The notes: generated by a model from the sequence alone, not told the origin. Counted from the stretch's first letter, positions 43,620-52,457 are shown. The stretch: 64,000 bases of DNA from Amycolatopsis lexingtonensis (GCF_014873755.1 NZ_JADBEG010000001.1:312501-376500), one strand, 5' to 3'. A program made the numbers and translations.

Positions 43620-44270
43620 TCACAGATCGTCGACGCCGATCAGGCCGTCCTGGATGGCGCGCGCGACGAGCGCGGCCTTGGTCGGCGCCTCACGGCCGAT
43701 GCGCGCGTACTTGACCCGGATCCGCTCCAGGTGGGAGTTGACCGTGCTGGCCGAGATCCCGAGCCGGAGCGCGACGAACTCCTTCGACTCGGACTGGAAC
43801 CACTCGACGAGCACCTCGGCTTCACGCGCCGAAAGCGCGGGACGCGTCTCCGACCGGTCCCCGGCGAGCGCCCCGGCCAGCGACGGCGGCGTGTAGGGCC
43901 GGTCCTGCGCCGCGGCCCGCGTCGCCTCCACCAGGTGGTCGGCGCCTTCGGCCTTCGTCAGGTAGCAGAGCGCGCCGAGTTCGAGGCACTGCAGGGCGAC
44001 GTCGTCGTCCGCGCGCATCGAGTAGACGACGACCCGGCGCCCGGCCTCGGCGAGCCGCCGCAGGTCCCCGAACGCCGGCGCGGGGCCGCCCAGGTGCAGG
44101 TCGAAGATGACCACGTCCGCGGTCGCGCCCGCGCCCAGCCAGGCGGCCTTGACGTCCTCGCCTTCCGCGACGACGTCGATCGGCGGGTCGCCGGCGGCCA
44201 GCCAGTACGCCACGCCGGCGCGCACCGCCGGGTGGTCGTCGACCACGACGGCCGTCACTCGGGTCGCCAC
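43620..44270 (-). CDS. NarL/LuxR-type response regulator
   Basis: A 216-residue regulator. The receiver has acidic residues VVDDH and the phospho-acceptor Asp in DVVIFDLHLGG; Lys is in CYLTKAEG. The LuxR HTH is at about 145-205 (LSAREAEVLVEWFQSESKEF, LGISASTVNSHLERIRVKYA). It starts GTG 44270 within the end of the preceding gene. It is the third gene of a kinase, kinase-like, regulator operon. Confidence 0.85.
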   Translation of the reverse strand: MATRVTAVVVDDHPAVRAGVAYWLAAGDPPIDVVAEGEDVKAAWLGAGATADVVIFDLHLGGPAPAFGDLRRLAEAGRRVVVYSMRADDDVALQCLELGALCYLTKAEGADHLVEATRAAAQDRPYTPPSLAGALAGDRSETRPALSAREAEVLVEWFQSESKEFVALRLGISASTVNSHLERIRVKYARIGREAPTKAALVARAIQDGLIGVDDL

Positions 44271-45361
44271 CGCGCCTCCATCCAGGTCTGTCCGTCCCGT
44301 GAGTGGGACGCGACGGGGACCGCCGCCGATCCGCCGATTTCGGTGGTGCCGTCCGCGACGACCGCGACGCGGACGAGTTCGGGCGTGCGCAGGACGCTCA
44401 CCCGGGCGCGCGTGCGGGCGGCGGCCAGCGCGGTGAGCACGGGCCCGGTCAGCTCGCGGCGCACCGGAGCCGGGACGTCCACCGGATCACCGCTGACGGC
44501 GAGCGCCACCGCCACCCCGCGCCGCTCGGCGACGTCGAGGCAGGCGCTGACCTCGTGCACGAGCGGATCGGGCACGTCGTCGTTCTCCGCGAAGAGCCGC
44601 CGCAGCTGCGCGGCGGCCAGCCCGCACCGAGCGCGCGCCTCGGCCGTGCGGGGATCGACGGTCCCATCGGCGAGCCCGGCCAGCAGCGGCAGGGTGGCCC
44701 CGAGCTGCTCGGCGAACCCGGTCCGCAGCGCCTCCCCGGCCTGCGCGGCGACGGCGGCCCGGGTGGCGAGCCGCTCCCGCTCGGCCCCCGCGGCGGCGGC
44801 TTCCCCCGCCCGCCGGTCGAGCAGCTCGATCAGCCCGGCGACGGCGAGCTGGAAGACGGTCACGCCGAACACCACGATGGCGGCATCCCCGAGTTCGGTC
44901 CGCGCGACGGGCCCGGCGACCAGGAATTGCCCGACGCTGGCGGCGGCGTGCACGGCGAGCGCGGTGAGGAGTGCGGGCACGCGGTCGGCGAGCAGGACCA
45001 GGAGGTGCCAGCCGACGAGCCCGAAGGACCAGTGGGGTTCGCGGAAGAAGGAGTCGGGCGGGAGAGCGGCGGTCGCCACGGAGGAAGCGGCGAGCACGAC
45101 CAGGGTCCCGACGGCGGCGACGACGAGGGGGAGCGGCTTGCGGCGGAGCACCCACCAGGCGCAGGTGGCGGTGACGGCGGCGAGGACGGCGAAGGCGAGG
45201 TCGGCGGCGAGGGGTGGGCGGTAGGCGGCCTGGTGGTGGAGGAGGGGAGCGAGACCGAGCGCGGGCTGGATGACGGCGGTGACGCCGAGCAGCAGGATCC
45301 GGATGGCCGCGGCAAGCCGAACGGCGGGTTCGGTGGCGGCGCTTACGGCCGACTCACGCAT
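44255..45361 (-). CDS. Membrane sensor with degenerate kinase domain
   Basis: A 368-residue protein with about five transmembrane helices in the first 185 residues and a cytoplasmic region of about 180 residues. The latter aligns in position with a NarL-type kinase core but lacks a recognisable phospho-His H-box. It also lacks the N-box Asn of the ATPase. VRVAVVADGTTEIGG is the only echo of the G1 box. I infer a pseudokinase partner for the upstream kinase. Its start overlaps the kinase stop by 8 bp and its end overlaps the regulator start by 16 bp, so stoichiometry is tightly coupled. Confidence 0.7.
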   Translation of the reverse strand: MRESAVSAATEPAVRLAAAIRILLLGVTAVIQPALGLAPLLHHQAAYRPPLAADLAFAVLAAVTATCAWWVLRRKPLPLVVAAVGTLVVLAASSVATAALPPDSFFREPHWSFGLVGWHLLVLLADRVPALLTALAVHAAASVGQFLVAGPVARTELGDAAIVVFGVTVFQLAVAGLIELLDRRAGEAAAAGAERERLATRAAVAAQAGEALRTGFAEQLGATLPLLAGLADGTVDPRTAEARARCGLAAAQLRRLFAENDDVPDPLVHEVSACLDVAERRGVAVALAVSGDPVDVPAPVRRELTGPVLTALAAARTRARVSVLRTPELVRVAVVADGTTEIGGSAAVPVASHSRDGQTWMEARWRPE

Positions 45362-46466
45362 TCGACTGCTCCAAAGCCACAGCGGCCTCGCGGCACCACC
45401 GCAACGTCACCGTCGTCCCCGCCCCAGGCCGGGACGCCACTTCCGCCGTCCCTCCGGCCGCCCGCATCCGCTCCACCACCGAGCCCCGCACCCCGCGGCG
45501 GGACAACGGCACGTCCCCCGGCTCGAAGCCGACCCCGCCGTCCGCCACCGTCACCTCGACCCCGCCGGGCACCGGAGCCAACCGCACCATGACTGACTTA
45601 GCGCCCGAGTGGCGCTCGGCGTTGCGCAGCGCCTCCTCCGCCGCCCGCACCAGCGCGAGGGCCGCCGCGGCCGGGATCTGCGGGACCGGCTCCCACACCG
45701 TCTCGACCGGCAAGGCACGCCCCGCCGACACCATGCGCAGCCCCGCTTCGAGGTCGACCGGGCCCTCCCCGCCGGTGAGGATCGCGAGGTCGTGGGCCGC
45801 GTAGCCGGCGACCGCCGCCGGGTCGGTCGTGGCGCCCGAGGCGACCGCCAGGAACGTCGCCGACGCCGTGTCGTGCAGGAGCGCCAGGTACTCGCGCTCG
45901 CGGCGGCGGCGGTCCCGGCTGAGGGCCGCCGCCTGCTCGACCGCCGCCTGTTCGGCGCGCGCGGTGTCGGTCCGGGCGGCCGCGCGGCCCAGGAACACGT
46001 ACGCGAGGCGCGCGAGCACCGTCTCCACCACCACCCGCGCCACCACCGGCAGCCACGGGCCGAGGCCGGCGACGGCTCCGGTGGCGAGCAGCGCCACCAG
46101 CGCGGGCACGGTGAGCCGCGGCGGGTGTTCCCACTGCCACGTGATCGCGGTGATCGTCAGGACGTTGACCGCCCACAGGCTCGCTTCGCCGGGCACCGAG
46201 GTGATCCACGGCTGAGCCGCGCACACCGCCCCGGCGCGCAGCACGGACAGCGCGAACGACGTGCGCCGCCCGGCGAAGACGTCAGCGATGCCCGCGCCGA
46301 ACGTCAGGGCGAGCAGGGCGAACGCGAGGGGGAGCGCGCCGCCGGGGGTGGCGACGACGCCGAAGACGCCGATGATGCCGGTCGCGACCGCGCGGGCCGG
46401 GCCGGCGAACTGGGCGACCGAAGCGCGGAGCTGGGATTCCACCGAGCCGGCCGGGCTGGTGGTCAT
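45354..46466 (-). CDS. NarL-family sensor histidine kinase
   Basis: A 370-residue kinase with about five membrane helices (residues 25-150), a coiled linker, the phospho-His in YLALLHDTASATFLAVASGA and an ATPase domain. The N-box is AAEEALRNAERHSGAKSV and the G-box VTVADGGVGFEPGD. It should phosphorylate the regulator at 43620, alone or with the degenerate partner encoded next. The signal is unknown; no extracellular loop is large. Confidence 0.8.
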   Translation of the reverse strand: MTTSPAGSVESQLRASVAQFAGPARAVATGIIGVFGVVATPGGALPLAFALLALTFGAGIADVFAGRRTSFALSVLRAGAVCAAQPWITSVPGEASLWAVNVLTITAITWQWEHPPRLTVPALVALLATGAVAGLGPWLPVVARVVVETVLARLAYVFLGRAAARTDTARAEQAAVEQAAALSRDRRRREREYLALLHDTASATFLAVASGATTDPAAVAGYAAHDLAILTGGEGPVDLEAGLRMVSAGRALPVETVWEPVPQIPAAAALALVRAAEEALRNAERHSGAKSVMVRLAPVPGGVEVTVADGGVGFEPGDVPLSRRGVRGSVVERMRAAGGTAEVASRPGAGTTVTLRWCREAAVALEQSNA

Positions 46467-46514
46467 CGCGCTCCCGGGAACGGCGGAAATCGGTCAGCCC
46501 GTTTCTACCACGCC

Positions 46515-46551
46515 GTGAAGGCCACCTCGCGGAACGCAAGGTGGCCTTCAC
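46515..46551 (-). terminator. Perfect hairpin terminator after the acyl-CoA dehydrogenase operon
   Basis: GTGAAGGCCACCT (46515-46527) pairs perfectly with 46539-46551 across 11 bases. It starts 10 bp after the stop of the last gene of the minus-strand operon (46561). Confidence 0.8.
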
Positions 46552-46560
46552 GATCGGGGG

Positions 46561-47655
46561 TCAGGCGGGCAGGTTCACCAGGTCCGCCAGGCGGGCGCGG
46601 TGCTTGCCGGGCGTGCCCAGCGCCAGCTCGTCCGCCTTGGCGCGCTTGAGGTACAGGTGCGCCGGGTGCTCCCACGTCATCCCGATGCCGCCGTGCAGCT
46701 GGATCGCCTCTTCGACGGCGCGCACCGCGATCGGCGCGTTGCGGGCCTGCGCGACCGCGACCGAGATCGGCACGTCGGTGGCCGTGGCCAGGGCGTCCGC
46801 CGCGTTGCGGGCCGCCGCGCGGGCGAGGACCAGGTCCGTGTACAGGTTGGCCAGGCGGTGCTTCAGCGACTGGAACCCGCCGACCGGGCGGCCGAACTGG
46901 TAGCGGCCCTTCAGGTACGCCACCGTTTCGGTCAGGGCCCACTCCGCGACGCCCGTCTGCTCCGACGCGAGGATGCCCGCCCCGAACAGCAAGGCCTGCT
47001 CCAAAGCCGCGGCCGCTTCCGGGCCCGACGCGACCAGCGTGGCCGGTGCGTCCGAAAGCGACACATCCGCCACGCGCCGGGTCAGGTCGAACGAGACCAG
47101 CTCCGACACCGTCGCGTCCGCCGCGGAGACCACGTACAGCGCGGGGCCGTCCGGTCCCGCGGCCGGAACGACCAGCAGGTCCGCCACCGACGCGTCGGCG
47201 ACCGTCCCGATCCGCCCGCTCAGCGTGCCCTCGGGTGACGCGGTCACCGACGACGGGAAACCCGCGCCCGGCGCCGTCGTCAGCGGCACGGCCAGCGCGC
47301 CGATCGCCTGCCCCGCCGCGAGCTTCCCGACGAAGTCGCGGGCACCGGCGGCCACCAGCGCCGTCGTCGCCAGCACGACGCTGCCCAGGAACGGCACCGG
47401 TGCCACGCTGCGGCCCAGCTCCTCGGCCACCACGGCGACCTCCCGGGCCGACGCGCCGTGCCCGCCCAGGTCCTCGGGCACCGCGAGCCCGGCCACGCCG
47501 ACCTCGTCGGCCAGCGTGTGCCACAGCTTCAGGTCGTAACCCTCGGCCGTTTCGACGCGGGCCAGCAGCGCCTCGGCGGAAGCCTTGTCCTTCAACAGGT
47601 CCCGGACCGAAGCCCGCAGGTCTTCCTCGACGTCCGAATACAGCAGGTCAGTCAT
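46561..47655 (-). CDS. Acyl-CoA dehydrogenase, beta-type partner
   Basis: A 364-residue FAD-dependent dehydrogenase. The N-terminal helices contain LAVPEDLGGHGASAREVAVV. The C-terminal domain has GRPVGGFQSLKHRLANLYTD and LHGGIGMTWEHPAHLYLKRA. The canonical catalytic Glu block is weak, as in the smaller subunit of actinobacterial heteromeric FadE pairs. It therefore probably forms an alpha2beta2 enzyme with the product of 47652-48836, to which it is coupled by an ATGA overlap. Confidence 0.85.
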   Translation of the reverse strand: MTDLLYSDVEEDLRASVRDLLKDKASAEALLARVETAEGYDLKLWHTLADEVGVAGLAVPEDLGGHGASAREVAVVAEELGRSVAPVPFLGSVVLATTALVAAGARDFVGKLAAGQAIGALAVPLTTAPGAGFPSSVTASPEGTLSGRIGTVADASVADLLVVPAAGPDGPALYVVSAADATVSELVSFDLTRRVADVSLSDAPATLVASGPEAAAALEQALLFGAGILASEQTGVAEWALTETVAYLKGRYQFGRPVGGFQSLKHRLANLYTDLVLARAAARNAADALATATDVPISVAVAQARNAPIAVRAVEEAIQLHGGIGMTWEHPAHLYLKRAKADELALGTPGKHRARLADLVNLPA

Positions 47656-48836
47656 CGGGGGAGGTCCTTCCAGGCGACGTCCTTGTCGACACGCGGCTCC
47701 GAGGGCAGCCCCAGCACGCGCTCGGCGATGATGTTGCGCAGGACCTCCGAGGTGCCGCCCTCGATGGAGTTGCCCTTCGCGCGCAGGTAGCGGTAGCCGG
47801 CTTCGCGGCCGGTGAAGTCGACGATCGCCGGGCGCCGGAACGACCAGTCGTCGTAGGCCAGGCCCTCCTCGCCGAGCAGCTCGACCTCCAGGCCGGTGAG
47901 CGCCTGGTTCAGCTCGGAGAACGCGACCTTCATGGCCGAGCCTTCCGGCCCGGGCGCGCCCGCCGTCAGCTGCTGGCGCAGCCGGGTGCCGGCCAGCCGC
48001 AGCGTTTCCGCCTCGACCCAGCGCTGCACCAGCCGGTCACGCAGCTCGGGCGTGCGCAGCTCGGGCCGCTCGCGCCAGGTCTTCGCGACGATCCCGATCA
48101 GCCCGCCTTCGCGCGGCTGGACGTGCCCGCCGATCGCGACGCGCTCGTTCATCAGCGTCGTCTGCGCGACCTTCCAGCCTTCGCCGACCGCGCCGAGGCG
48201 CTGGCTGTCCGGGATCCGGACCTCGGTCAGGAAGACCTCGTTGAACTCGGCCTCGCCGGTGATCTGGCGCAGCGGCCGGACTTCGACGCCGGGCGCGGTC
48301 ATGTCGCACAGGAAGTACGTCATGCCCTGGTGCTTCGGGACGTCCGGGTCGGTGCGGGTGACCAGGATCGCCCACTGCGACTCGTGCGCGCCCGACGTCC
48401 ACACCTTCTGGCCGGTGACGATCCAGTCGTCGCCGTCGCGGACGGCCCGCGTGCCCAGCGCGGCGAGGTCGGAGCCGGCGCCCGGCTCGGAGAACAGCTG
48501 GCACCACACCTCCTCGCCGGTCCACAGTGGACGCAGGTAGCGCTCGCGCTGCTCCGGCGTGCCGAAGGCGAGGATGGTCGGTGCGGCCATGCCGAGGCCG
48601 ATGCCGATCCGGCGCGGGTTGTTGTCCGGGGCGCCCGCGTCCGCGAACACACCGTCCACAACGGACTGCAGCGCGCGCGGCGCGTTCTGCCCGCCGAGGC
48701 CGGCGGGGAAGTGGATCCAGGCGAGGCCGGCGTCGAACCGGGCGCGCAGGAAGTCCATCCGGTCCGTCGTCTTGGGGTCGTGCGCGGCCAGGAACTCGGT
48801 CGCCTGGCGGGTCAGGTCTTCGGCGGTGACAGTCAC
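47652..48836 (-). CDS. Acyl-CoA dehydrogenase, catalytic-type partner
   Basis: A 394-residue acyl-CoA dehydrogenase. FAD and substrate motifs are CQLFSEPGAGSDLAALGTRA and VTGQKVWTSGAHESQWA; the C-terminal block KGNSIEGGTSEVLRNIIAER carries the probable base Glu. It oxidises an acyl-CoA at C2-C3 with transfer to ETF. It overlaps both neighbours by 4 bp, pointing to fixed stoichiometry with the 364-residue partner. Substrate unknown. Confidence 0.88.
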   Translation of the reverse strand: MTVTAEDLTRQATEFLAAHDPKTTDRMDFLRARFDAGLAWIHFPAGLGGQNAPRALQSVVDGVFADAGAPDNNPRRIGIGLGMAAPTILAFGTPEQRERYLRPLWTGEEVWCQLFSEPGAGSDLAALGTRAVRDGDDWIVTGQKVWTSGAHESQWAILVTRTDPDVPKHQGMTYFLCDMTAPGVEVRPLRQITGEAEFNEVFLTEVRIPDSQRLGAVGEGWKVAQTTLMNERVAIGGHVQPREGGLIGIVAKTWRERPELRTPELRDRLVQRWVEAETLRLAGTRLRQQLTAGAPGPEGSAMKVAFSELNQALTGLEVELLGEEGLAYDDWSFRRPAIVDFTGREAGYRYLRAKGNSIEGGTSEVLRNIIAERVLGLPSEPRVDKDVAWKDLPR

Positions 48837-50056
48837 TTCGCGCCCTCCGAGAGGTACTTCTTCAGCTCACGCCGGGCGAGTGAGCGCTTGTGGACCTCGT
48901 CCGGCCCGTCGGCCAGCCGCAGCGTGCGGTTCCCGGCCCACATCGCGGCCAGCGGGAAGTCCTGGCTGACGCCACCGGCGCCGTGCACCTGAACGGCCTT
49001 GTCGAGGATCCACTCGACGGTGATCGGCGTGGAGATCTTGATCGCCTGGATCTCGGTGTGCGCGCCCTGGTTGCCGACGGTGTCCATCAGCCACGCGGTC
49101 TTGAGCACCAGCAGCCGCTGCTGCTCGATCTTCACGCGGGATTCGGCGATCCAGTCCTGCACGACGCCCTGCTGCGCGATCGGCTTGCCGAACGCCTCGC
49201 GCGAAATCGCGCGGCGGCACATGAGTTCCAGCGCGCGCTCGGCCATCCCGATGGCGCGCATGCAGTGGTGGATGCGGCCCGGCCCGAGGCGCGCCTGGGC
49301 GATCGCGAAGCCGTCGCCCTCACCGGCGATGAGGTTCTCGACCGGCACACGGACGTCTTCGAACAGGACTTCGGCGTGGCCGCCGTGGTCGCTGTCGTCG
49401 TAGCCGAAGACGTGCATGCCGCGCTTGACCGTCAGGCCCGGCGTGTCGCGGGGGACCAGGATCATGCTCTGCTGCTTGTGCGGCGCGGCGTCCGGGTCGG
49501 TCTTGCCCATCACGATGAAGATCTGGCACGCGGGGTTCATCGCCCCGGAGATGTACCACTTGCGGCCGTTGATGACGTACTCGTCGCCGTCGCGCCGGAT
49601 CGCGGTCTCGATGTTGCGGGCGTCGGAGGAGGCGACGTCCGGCTCGGTCATCGCGAACGCGGAGCGGATCTCCCCGGCCAGCAACGGTTCCAGCCACTGC
49701 TTCTGCTGCTGTTCGTTGCCGAACATGGCCAGCACTTCCATGTTCCCGGTGTCCGGGGCGGCGCAGTTGAGCGCGGTCGGCGCCAGCCGGATGCTGCGGC
49801 CGGTGATCTCCGCCAGCGGCGCGTACTGCAGGTTCGTCAAGCCCGCGCCGTGGTCGCCGGGGAGGAAGAAGTTCCACAGGCCGCGCTTGCGGGCCTCGGC
49901 CTTCAGCTCGTCCATGACCGGCGGGATGGCCCACGGGTCGTCGCGTTCGGCGAGCTGCCGCTCGAACACGGGCTCGGCGGGGTAGATGTGCGAGTCCATG
50001 AACTCGAGGAGCTTCCCGCGCAGCTCCTCGGTCTTCTCGTCGAACGCGAAGTCCAT
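48833..50056 (-). CDS. ACAD10/11-like acyl-CoA dehydrogenase
   Basis: A 407-residue dehydrogenase of the ACAD10/11 type: AFAMTEPDVASSDARNIETA, INGRKWYISGAMNPACQIFI, VHGAGGVSQDFPLAAMWAGN and the typical RLADGPDEVHKRSLAR. In animals the ACAD10/11 dehydrogenase is fused to an APH-like kinase. Here the kinase is the directly adjacent gene. In that pathway a 4-hydroxyacyl-CoA is phosphorylated, then phosphate is eliminated and a double bond formed. The start touches the kinase stop with no gap. Confidence 0.88.
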   Translation of the reverse strand: MDFAFDEKTEELRGKLLEFMDSHIYPAEPVFERQLAERDDPWAIPPVMDELKAEARKRGLWNFFLPGDHGAGLTNLQYAPLAEITGRSIRLAPTALNCAAPDTGNMEVLAMFGNEQQQKQWLEPLLAGEIRSAFAMTEPDVASSDARNIETAIRRDGDEYVINGRKWYISGAMNPACQIFIVMGKTDPDAAPHKQQSMILVPRDTPGLTVKRGMHVFGYDDSDHGGHAEVLFEDVRVPVENLIAGEGDGFAIAQARLGPGRIHHCMRAIGMAERALELMCRRAISREAFGKPIAQQGVVQDWIAESRVKIEQQRLLVLKTAWLMDTVGNQGAHTEIQAIKISTPITVEWILDKAVQVHGAGGVSQDFPLAAMWAGNRTLRLADGPDEVHKRSLARRELKKYLSEGAK

Positions 50057-51082
50057 TTACTTCTCCTCTTTGAGAATCTCGTTGCCGTGCGAGATGAGCA
50101 GCGGGACACCGGCCCCGACGCCTTCGAAGCCCGCGCCGACCGTCTTGCCCTGCGTGTAGCGGTAGTGGATGCCTTCCAGGATCACGGCCAGCTTGAAGAA
50201 CGCGAAGCTGACGTACCAGTTCAGCTGCGAGACGTCCCGCCCCGAACGTTCGGCGTAGCGCCGCACGACCTCGTCGGTGGTCGGGTAGCCCGGCGCGGAG
50301 CTGGCGTTGGAGACGAACTGCAGCGACACCTTGTCGCGCTCGGCGTAGGCCACCAGCAGCGCGAGGTCGGTCAGCGGATCGCCGAGCGTCGACATCTCCC
50401 AGTCGAGCACCGCGGAGATCTCGTCGTCGGAGTCGACCAGGACGTTGTCGAGGCGGTAGTCGCCGTGGATGATCGACGGCTTCCCGGACACCGGCACCGC
50501 CGCGGCGAGCCGGTCGTGCAGCTCCTCGATGCCGTCGAGGTCGCGGCTGCGCGAGGCGTCGAGCTGCTTCTTCCACCGCCGCAGCTGCCGCTCGAGGAAG
50601 CCTTCCGGCCGGCCGAAGTCGCCGAGCCCGACCGTGGCCGGGTCGACGGCGTGCAGGTCGACGAGCGTGTCGACCAGCGCGTCGGCGATGGCCCGGGTGC
50701 GCTCTTCCCCGAGTTCCGCGAGTTCTTCGGCGGTCCGGTAGGGGGTGCCCTCGACGAAGCTCATGACGTAGAACTGCGCGCCGATGACGTCCGCGTCCTC
50801 GCACAGCAGGATCGCCTCGGGCACCGGCACGGCGGTGTCGCGCAGGCCGGAGATCACCCGGAACTCGCGGGTCATGTCGTGCGCGGTGGGCAGCACGTGC
50901 CCGAGCGGCGGGCGGCGCACCACCCAGCGCGACCGGCCGTCGCCGACCACGTAGGTGAGGTTCGACCGGCCGCCTTCCACGACGTCCGCGGTCAGCTCCC
51001 CGGCGACCAGGCCGGGCCGGTGCGCGTCCAGGTGGGCGCGCAGGCGGCCCAGGTCAAGGCCCGGCGGGTCGGTCGGGTTCAT
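50057..51082 (-). CDS. APH-family kinase, ACAD10/11 kinase-domain type
   Basis: A 341-residue aminoglycoside-phosphotransferase-fold kinase: Gly-rich GGRSNLTYVV, Lys-equivalent WVVRRPP, the catalytic HGDYRLDNVLVD and metal DWEMSTLGDPLTDLA. This subgroup is linked to acyl-CoA dehydrogenases and acts on hydroxyacyl-CoA rather than antibiotics, like LvaA of levulinate catabolism. It is the first gene of a four-gene operon (51082 to 46561) and has the 18-bp TetR palindrome 31 bp upstream. Confidence 0.88.
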   Translation of the reverse strand: MNPTDPPGLDLGRLRAHLDAHRPGLVAGELTADVVEGGRSNLTYVVGDGRSRWVVRRPPLGHVLPTAHDMTREFRVISGLRDTAVPVPEAILLCEDADVIGAQFYVMSFVEGTPYRTAEELAELGEERTRAIADALVDTLVDLHAVDPATVGLGDFGRPEGFLERQLRRWKKQLDASRSRDLDGIEELHDRLAAAVPVSGKPSIIHGDYRLDNVLVDSDDEISAVLDWEMSTLGDPLTDLALLVAYAERDKVSLQFVSNASSAPGYPTTDEVVRRYAERSGRDVSQLNWYVSFAFFKLAVILEGIHYRYTQGKTVGAGFEGVGAGVPLLISHGNEILKEEK

Positions 51083-51112
51083 CCAGCCTCCTCAAGCTCC
51101 GTGGGGGCGAGC

Positions 51113-51130
51113 ATACCGACTAGTCGGTAT
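51113..51130. promoter_or_regulatory. Perfect 18-bp TetR operator upstream of the kinase/dehydrogenase operon
   Basis: ATACCGACTAGTCGGTAT is a perfect palindrome. It matches the operator at 34683-34700 at all but three bases, keeping ATACCGAC in the left half. It lies 31 bp before the kinase ATG. Confidence 0.85.
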
Positions 51131-51149
51131 GACGTACAGAGAGGTTAGG

Positions 51150-51179
51150 GTGCGGAGCTTTCACGTGAAAGCTCCGCAC
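51150..51179 (-). terminator. Perfect 30-bp palindrome between MaoC and kinase genes
   Basis: GTGCGGAGCTTTCAC (51150-51164) is directly followed by its exact complement (51165-51179), with no spacer. As RNA it forms a hairpin 9 bp after the MaoC stop, so it probably ends the SDR-MaoC transcript and separates it from the downstream operon's promoter. Confidence 0.75.
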
Positions 51180-51187
51180 CCGGGACG

Positions 51188-51640
51188 TCACGCGAGGAAC
51201 CGCGTCACCCATTCGGCGACGCAAGCGGGCTTCGCTTCGCCGTCGATCTCGACCGTCCACTTCGACACCGCCTGCTTGCCGCCCGGGATGTCGGTGACCT
51301 CCACCAGCTCGGCCCCGGCGCGCACCTTCGAGCCGACCTTCACCGGCTGCGGGAAGCGGACCTTGTTGAGGCCGTAGTTGATGCCCATCTTGATGCCGTT
51401 GACCTTGTAGATCTTCGGGCCGAACGCGGAGAGCAGCGACAGCGTCAGGAAGCCGTGGGCGATGGTCCCGCCGAACGGGCCCGCGGTCGCCATCGGCTCG
51501 TCGACGTGGATCCACTGGTGGTCGTCGGTGGCGTCGGCGAACTGGTTCACCCGCTCCTGGGTGACCGTCAGCCACTCGCTGTACCCGAGGTGCTCGCCGA
51601 CCGCGGCGGCGAAGGCGTCGAGGTTGTCGAATTCGCGCAC
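51188..51640 (-). CDS. MaoC-like enoyl-CoA hydratase
   Basis: A 150-residue hotdog-fold protein with the hydratase-2 motif: the Asp and His are in QFADATDDHQWIHVD and the loop GGTIAHGFLTLSLLSAF follows. It hydrates a 2-enoyl-CoA to the (R)-3-hydroxyacyl-CoA. GTG 51640 starts 5 bp after the SDR stop, so the two are co-transcribed and would act in sequence. Confidence 0.85.
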   Translation of the reverse strand: MREFDNLDAFAAAVGEHLGYSEWLTVTQERVNQFADATDDHQWIHVDEPMATAGPFGGTIAHGFLTLSLLSAFGPKIYKVNGIKMGINYGLNKVRFPQPVKVGSKVRAGAELVEVTDIPGGKQAVSKWTVEIDGEAKPACVAEWVTRFLA

Positions 51641-51645
51641 GATGC

Positions 51646-52407
51646 TCAGTCCTTCGGTCCGCCGGCGACGTAGATGACCTGGCCGGACACGAACCCGGCA
51701 CCCTCACTGACCAGGAACGACGCCAGGTTGGCGATGTCGTCTGGCGTACCGACGCGCTGCACCGGGATCTGCGACGCGGCCGCGGCCTTGAAGTCCTCGA
51801 AGCTCATGCCGAGCCGTTCGGCGGTCGCCGCGGTCATGTCGGTGGCGATGAAGCCCGGCGCGATCGCGTTCGCGGTGACGTTGAACTTGCCCAGCTCGAT
51901 GGCGAGGGTCTTGGTGAAGCCCTGCATGCCGGCCTTGGCGGCGGAGTAGTTGACCTGGCCGCGGTTGCCCAGCGCCGACGTGCTCGACAGGTTGACGATC
52001 CGGCCGTACTTCTCCTGAGTCATGTACTTCTGCACCGCGCGGGTCATCAGGAAGGAGCCCTTGAGGTGCACGCCGAGCACGGAATCCCACTCCTGCTCGG
52101 TCATCTTGAAGATCAGGTTGTCGCGGGTGATCCCGGCGTTGTTGACCAGCACGACGGGCGGGCCGAGCTCGTCGGCGACCCGGCCGACGGCCGCCTCGAC
52201 CTGCTCGGCGTCACTGACGTCCAGCGCGACACCGACGGCCTTGCCACCCTTCGCGACGATCGCCTCTGCGCCCTGCTTGACGCCGGCCTCGTCCAGGTCC
52301 AGCAGTCCGACGGCGAAACCGTCCTCGGCCAGCCGCGCGGCCACGGCGGCACCGATACCGCGGCCGGCACCGGTGACCACGGCGACACGGGAAGGGGAAT
52401 CGGTCAC
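51646..52407 (-). CDS. SDR, FabG-like 3-hydroxyacyl dehydrogenase
   Basis: A 253-residue classical SDR: VAVVTGAGRGIGAAVAARLA for NAD(P), NNAG in VLVNNAGITRDN, Ser in VNLSSTSALGNRG and the Y-x-x-x-K in VNYSAAKAGMQGF. The C-terminus GFVSGQVIYVAGG is FabG-like. With the adjacent MaoC hydratase it fits the hydration and 3-OH oxidation (or reverse) steps of acyl-CoA metabolism. GTG 52407 follows GGAGG. Confidence 0.85.
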   Translation of the reverse strand: MTDSPSRVAVVTGAGRGIGAAVAARLAEDGFAVGLLDLDEAGVKQGAEAIVAKGGKAVGVALDVSDAEQVEAAVGRVADELGPPVVLVNNAGITRDNLIFKMTEQEWDSVLGVHLKGSFLMTRAVQKYMTQEKYGRIVNLSSTSALGNRGQVNYSAAKAGMQGFTKTLAIELGKFNVTANAIAPGFIATDMTAATAERLGMSFEDFKAAAASQIPVQRVGTPDDIANLASFLVSEGAGFVSGQVIYVAGGPKD

Positions 52408-52457
52408 GGGGGACCTCCTCGTCGTTGAAGAAGCGGGCTCGTGCCCGCGAGCCTACT

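Noticed and set aside
50057..51082. Aminoglycoside resistance kinase
   Set aside because: The fold is APH, but operon context and the ACAD10/11-type neighbour point to acyl-CoA metabolism.
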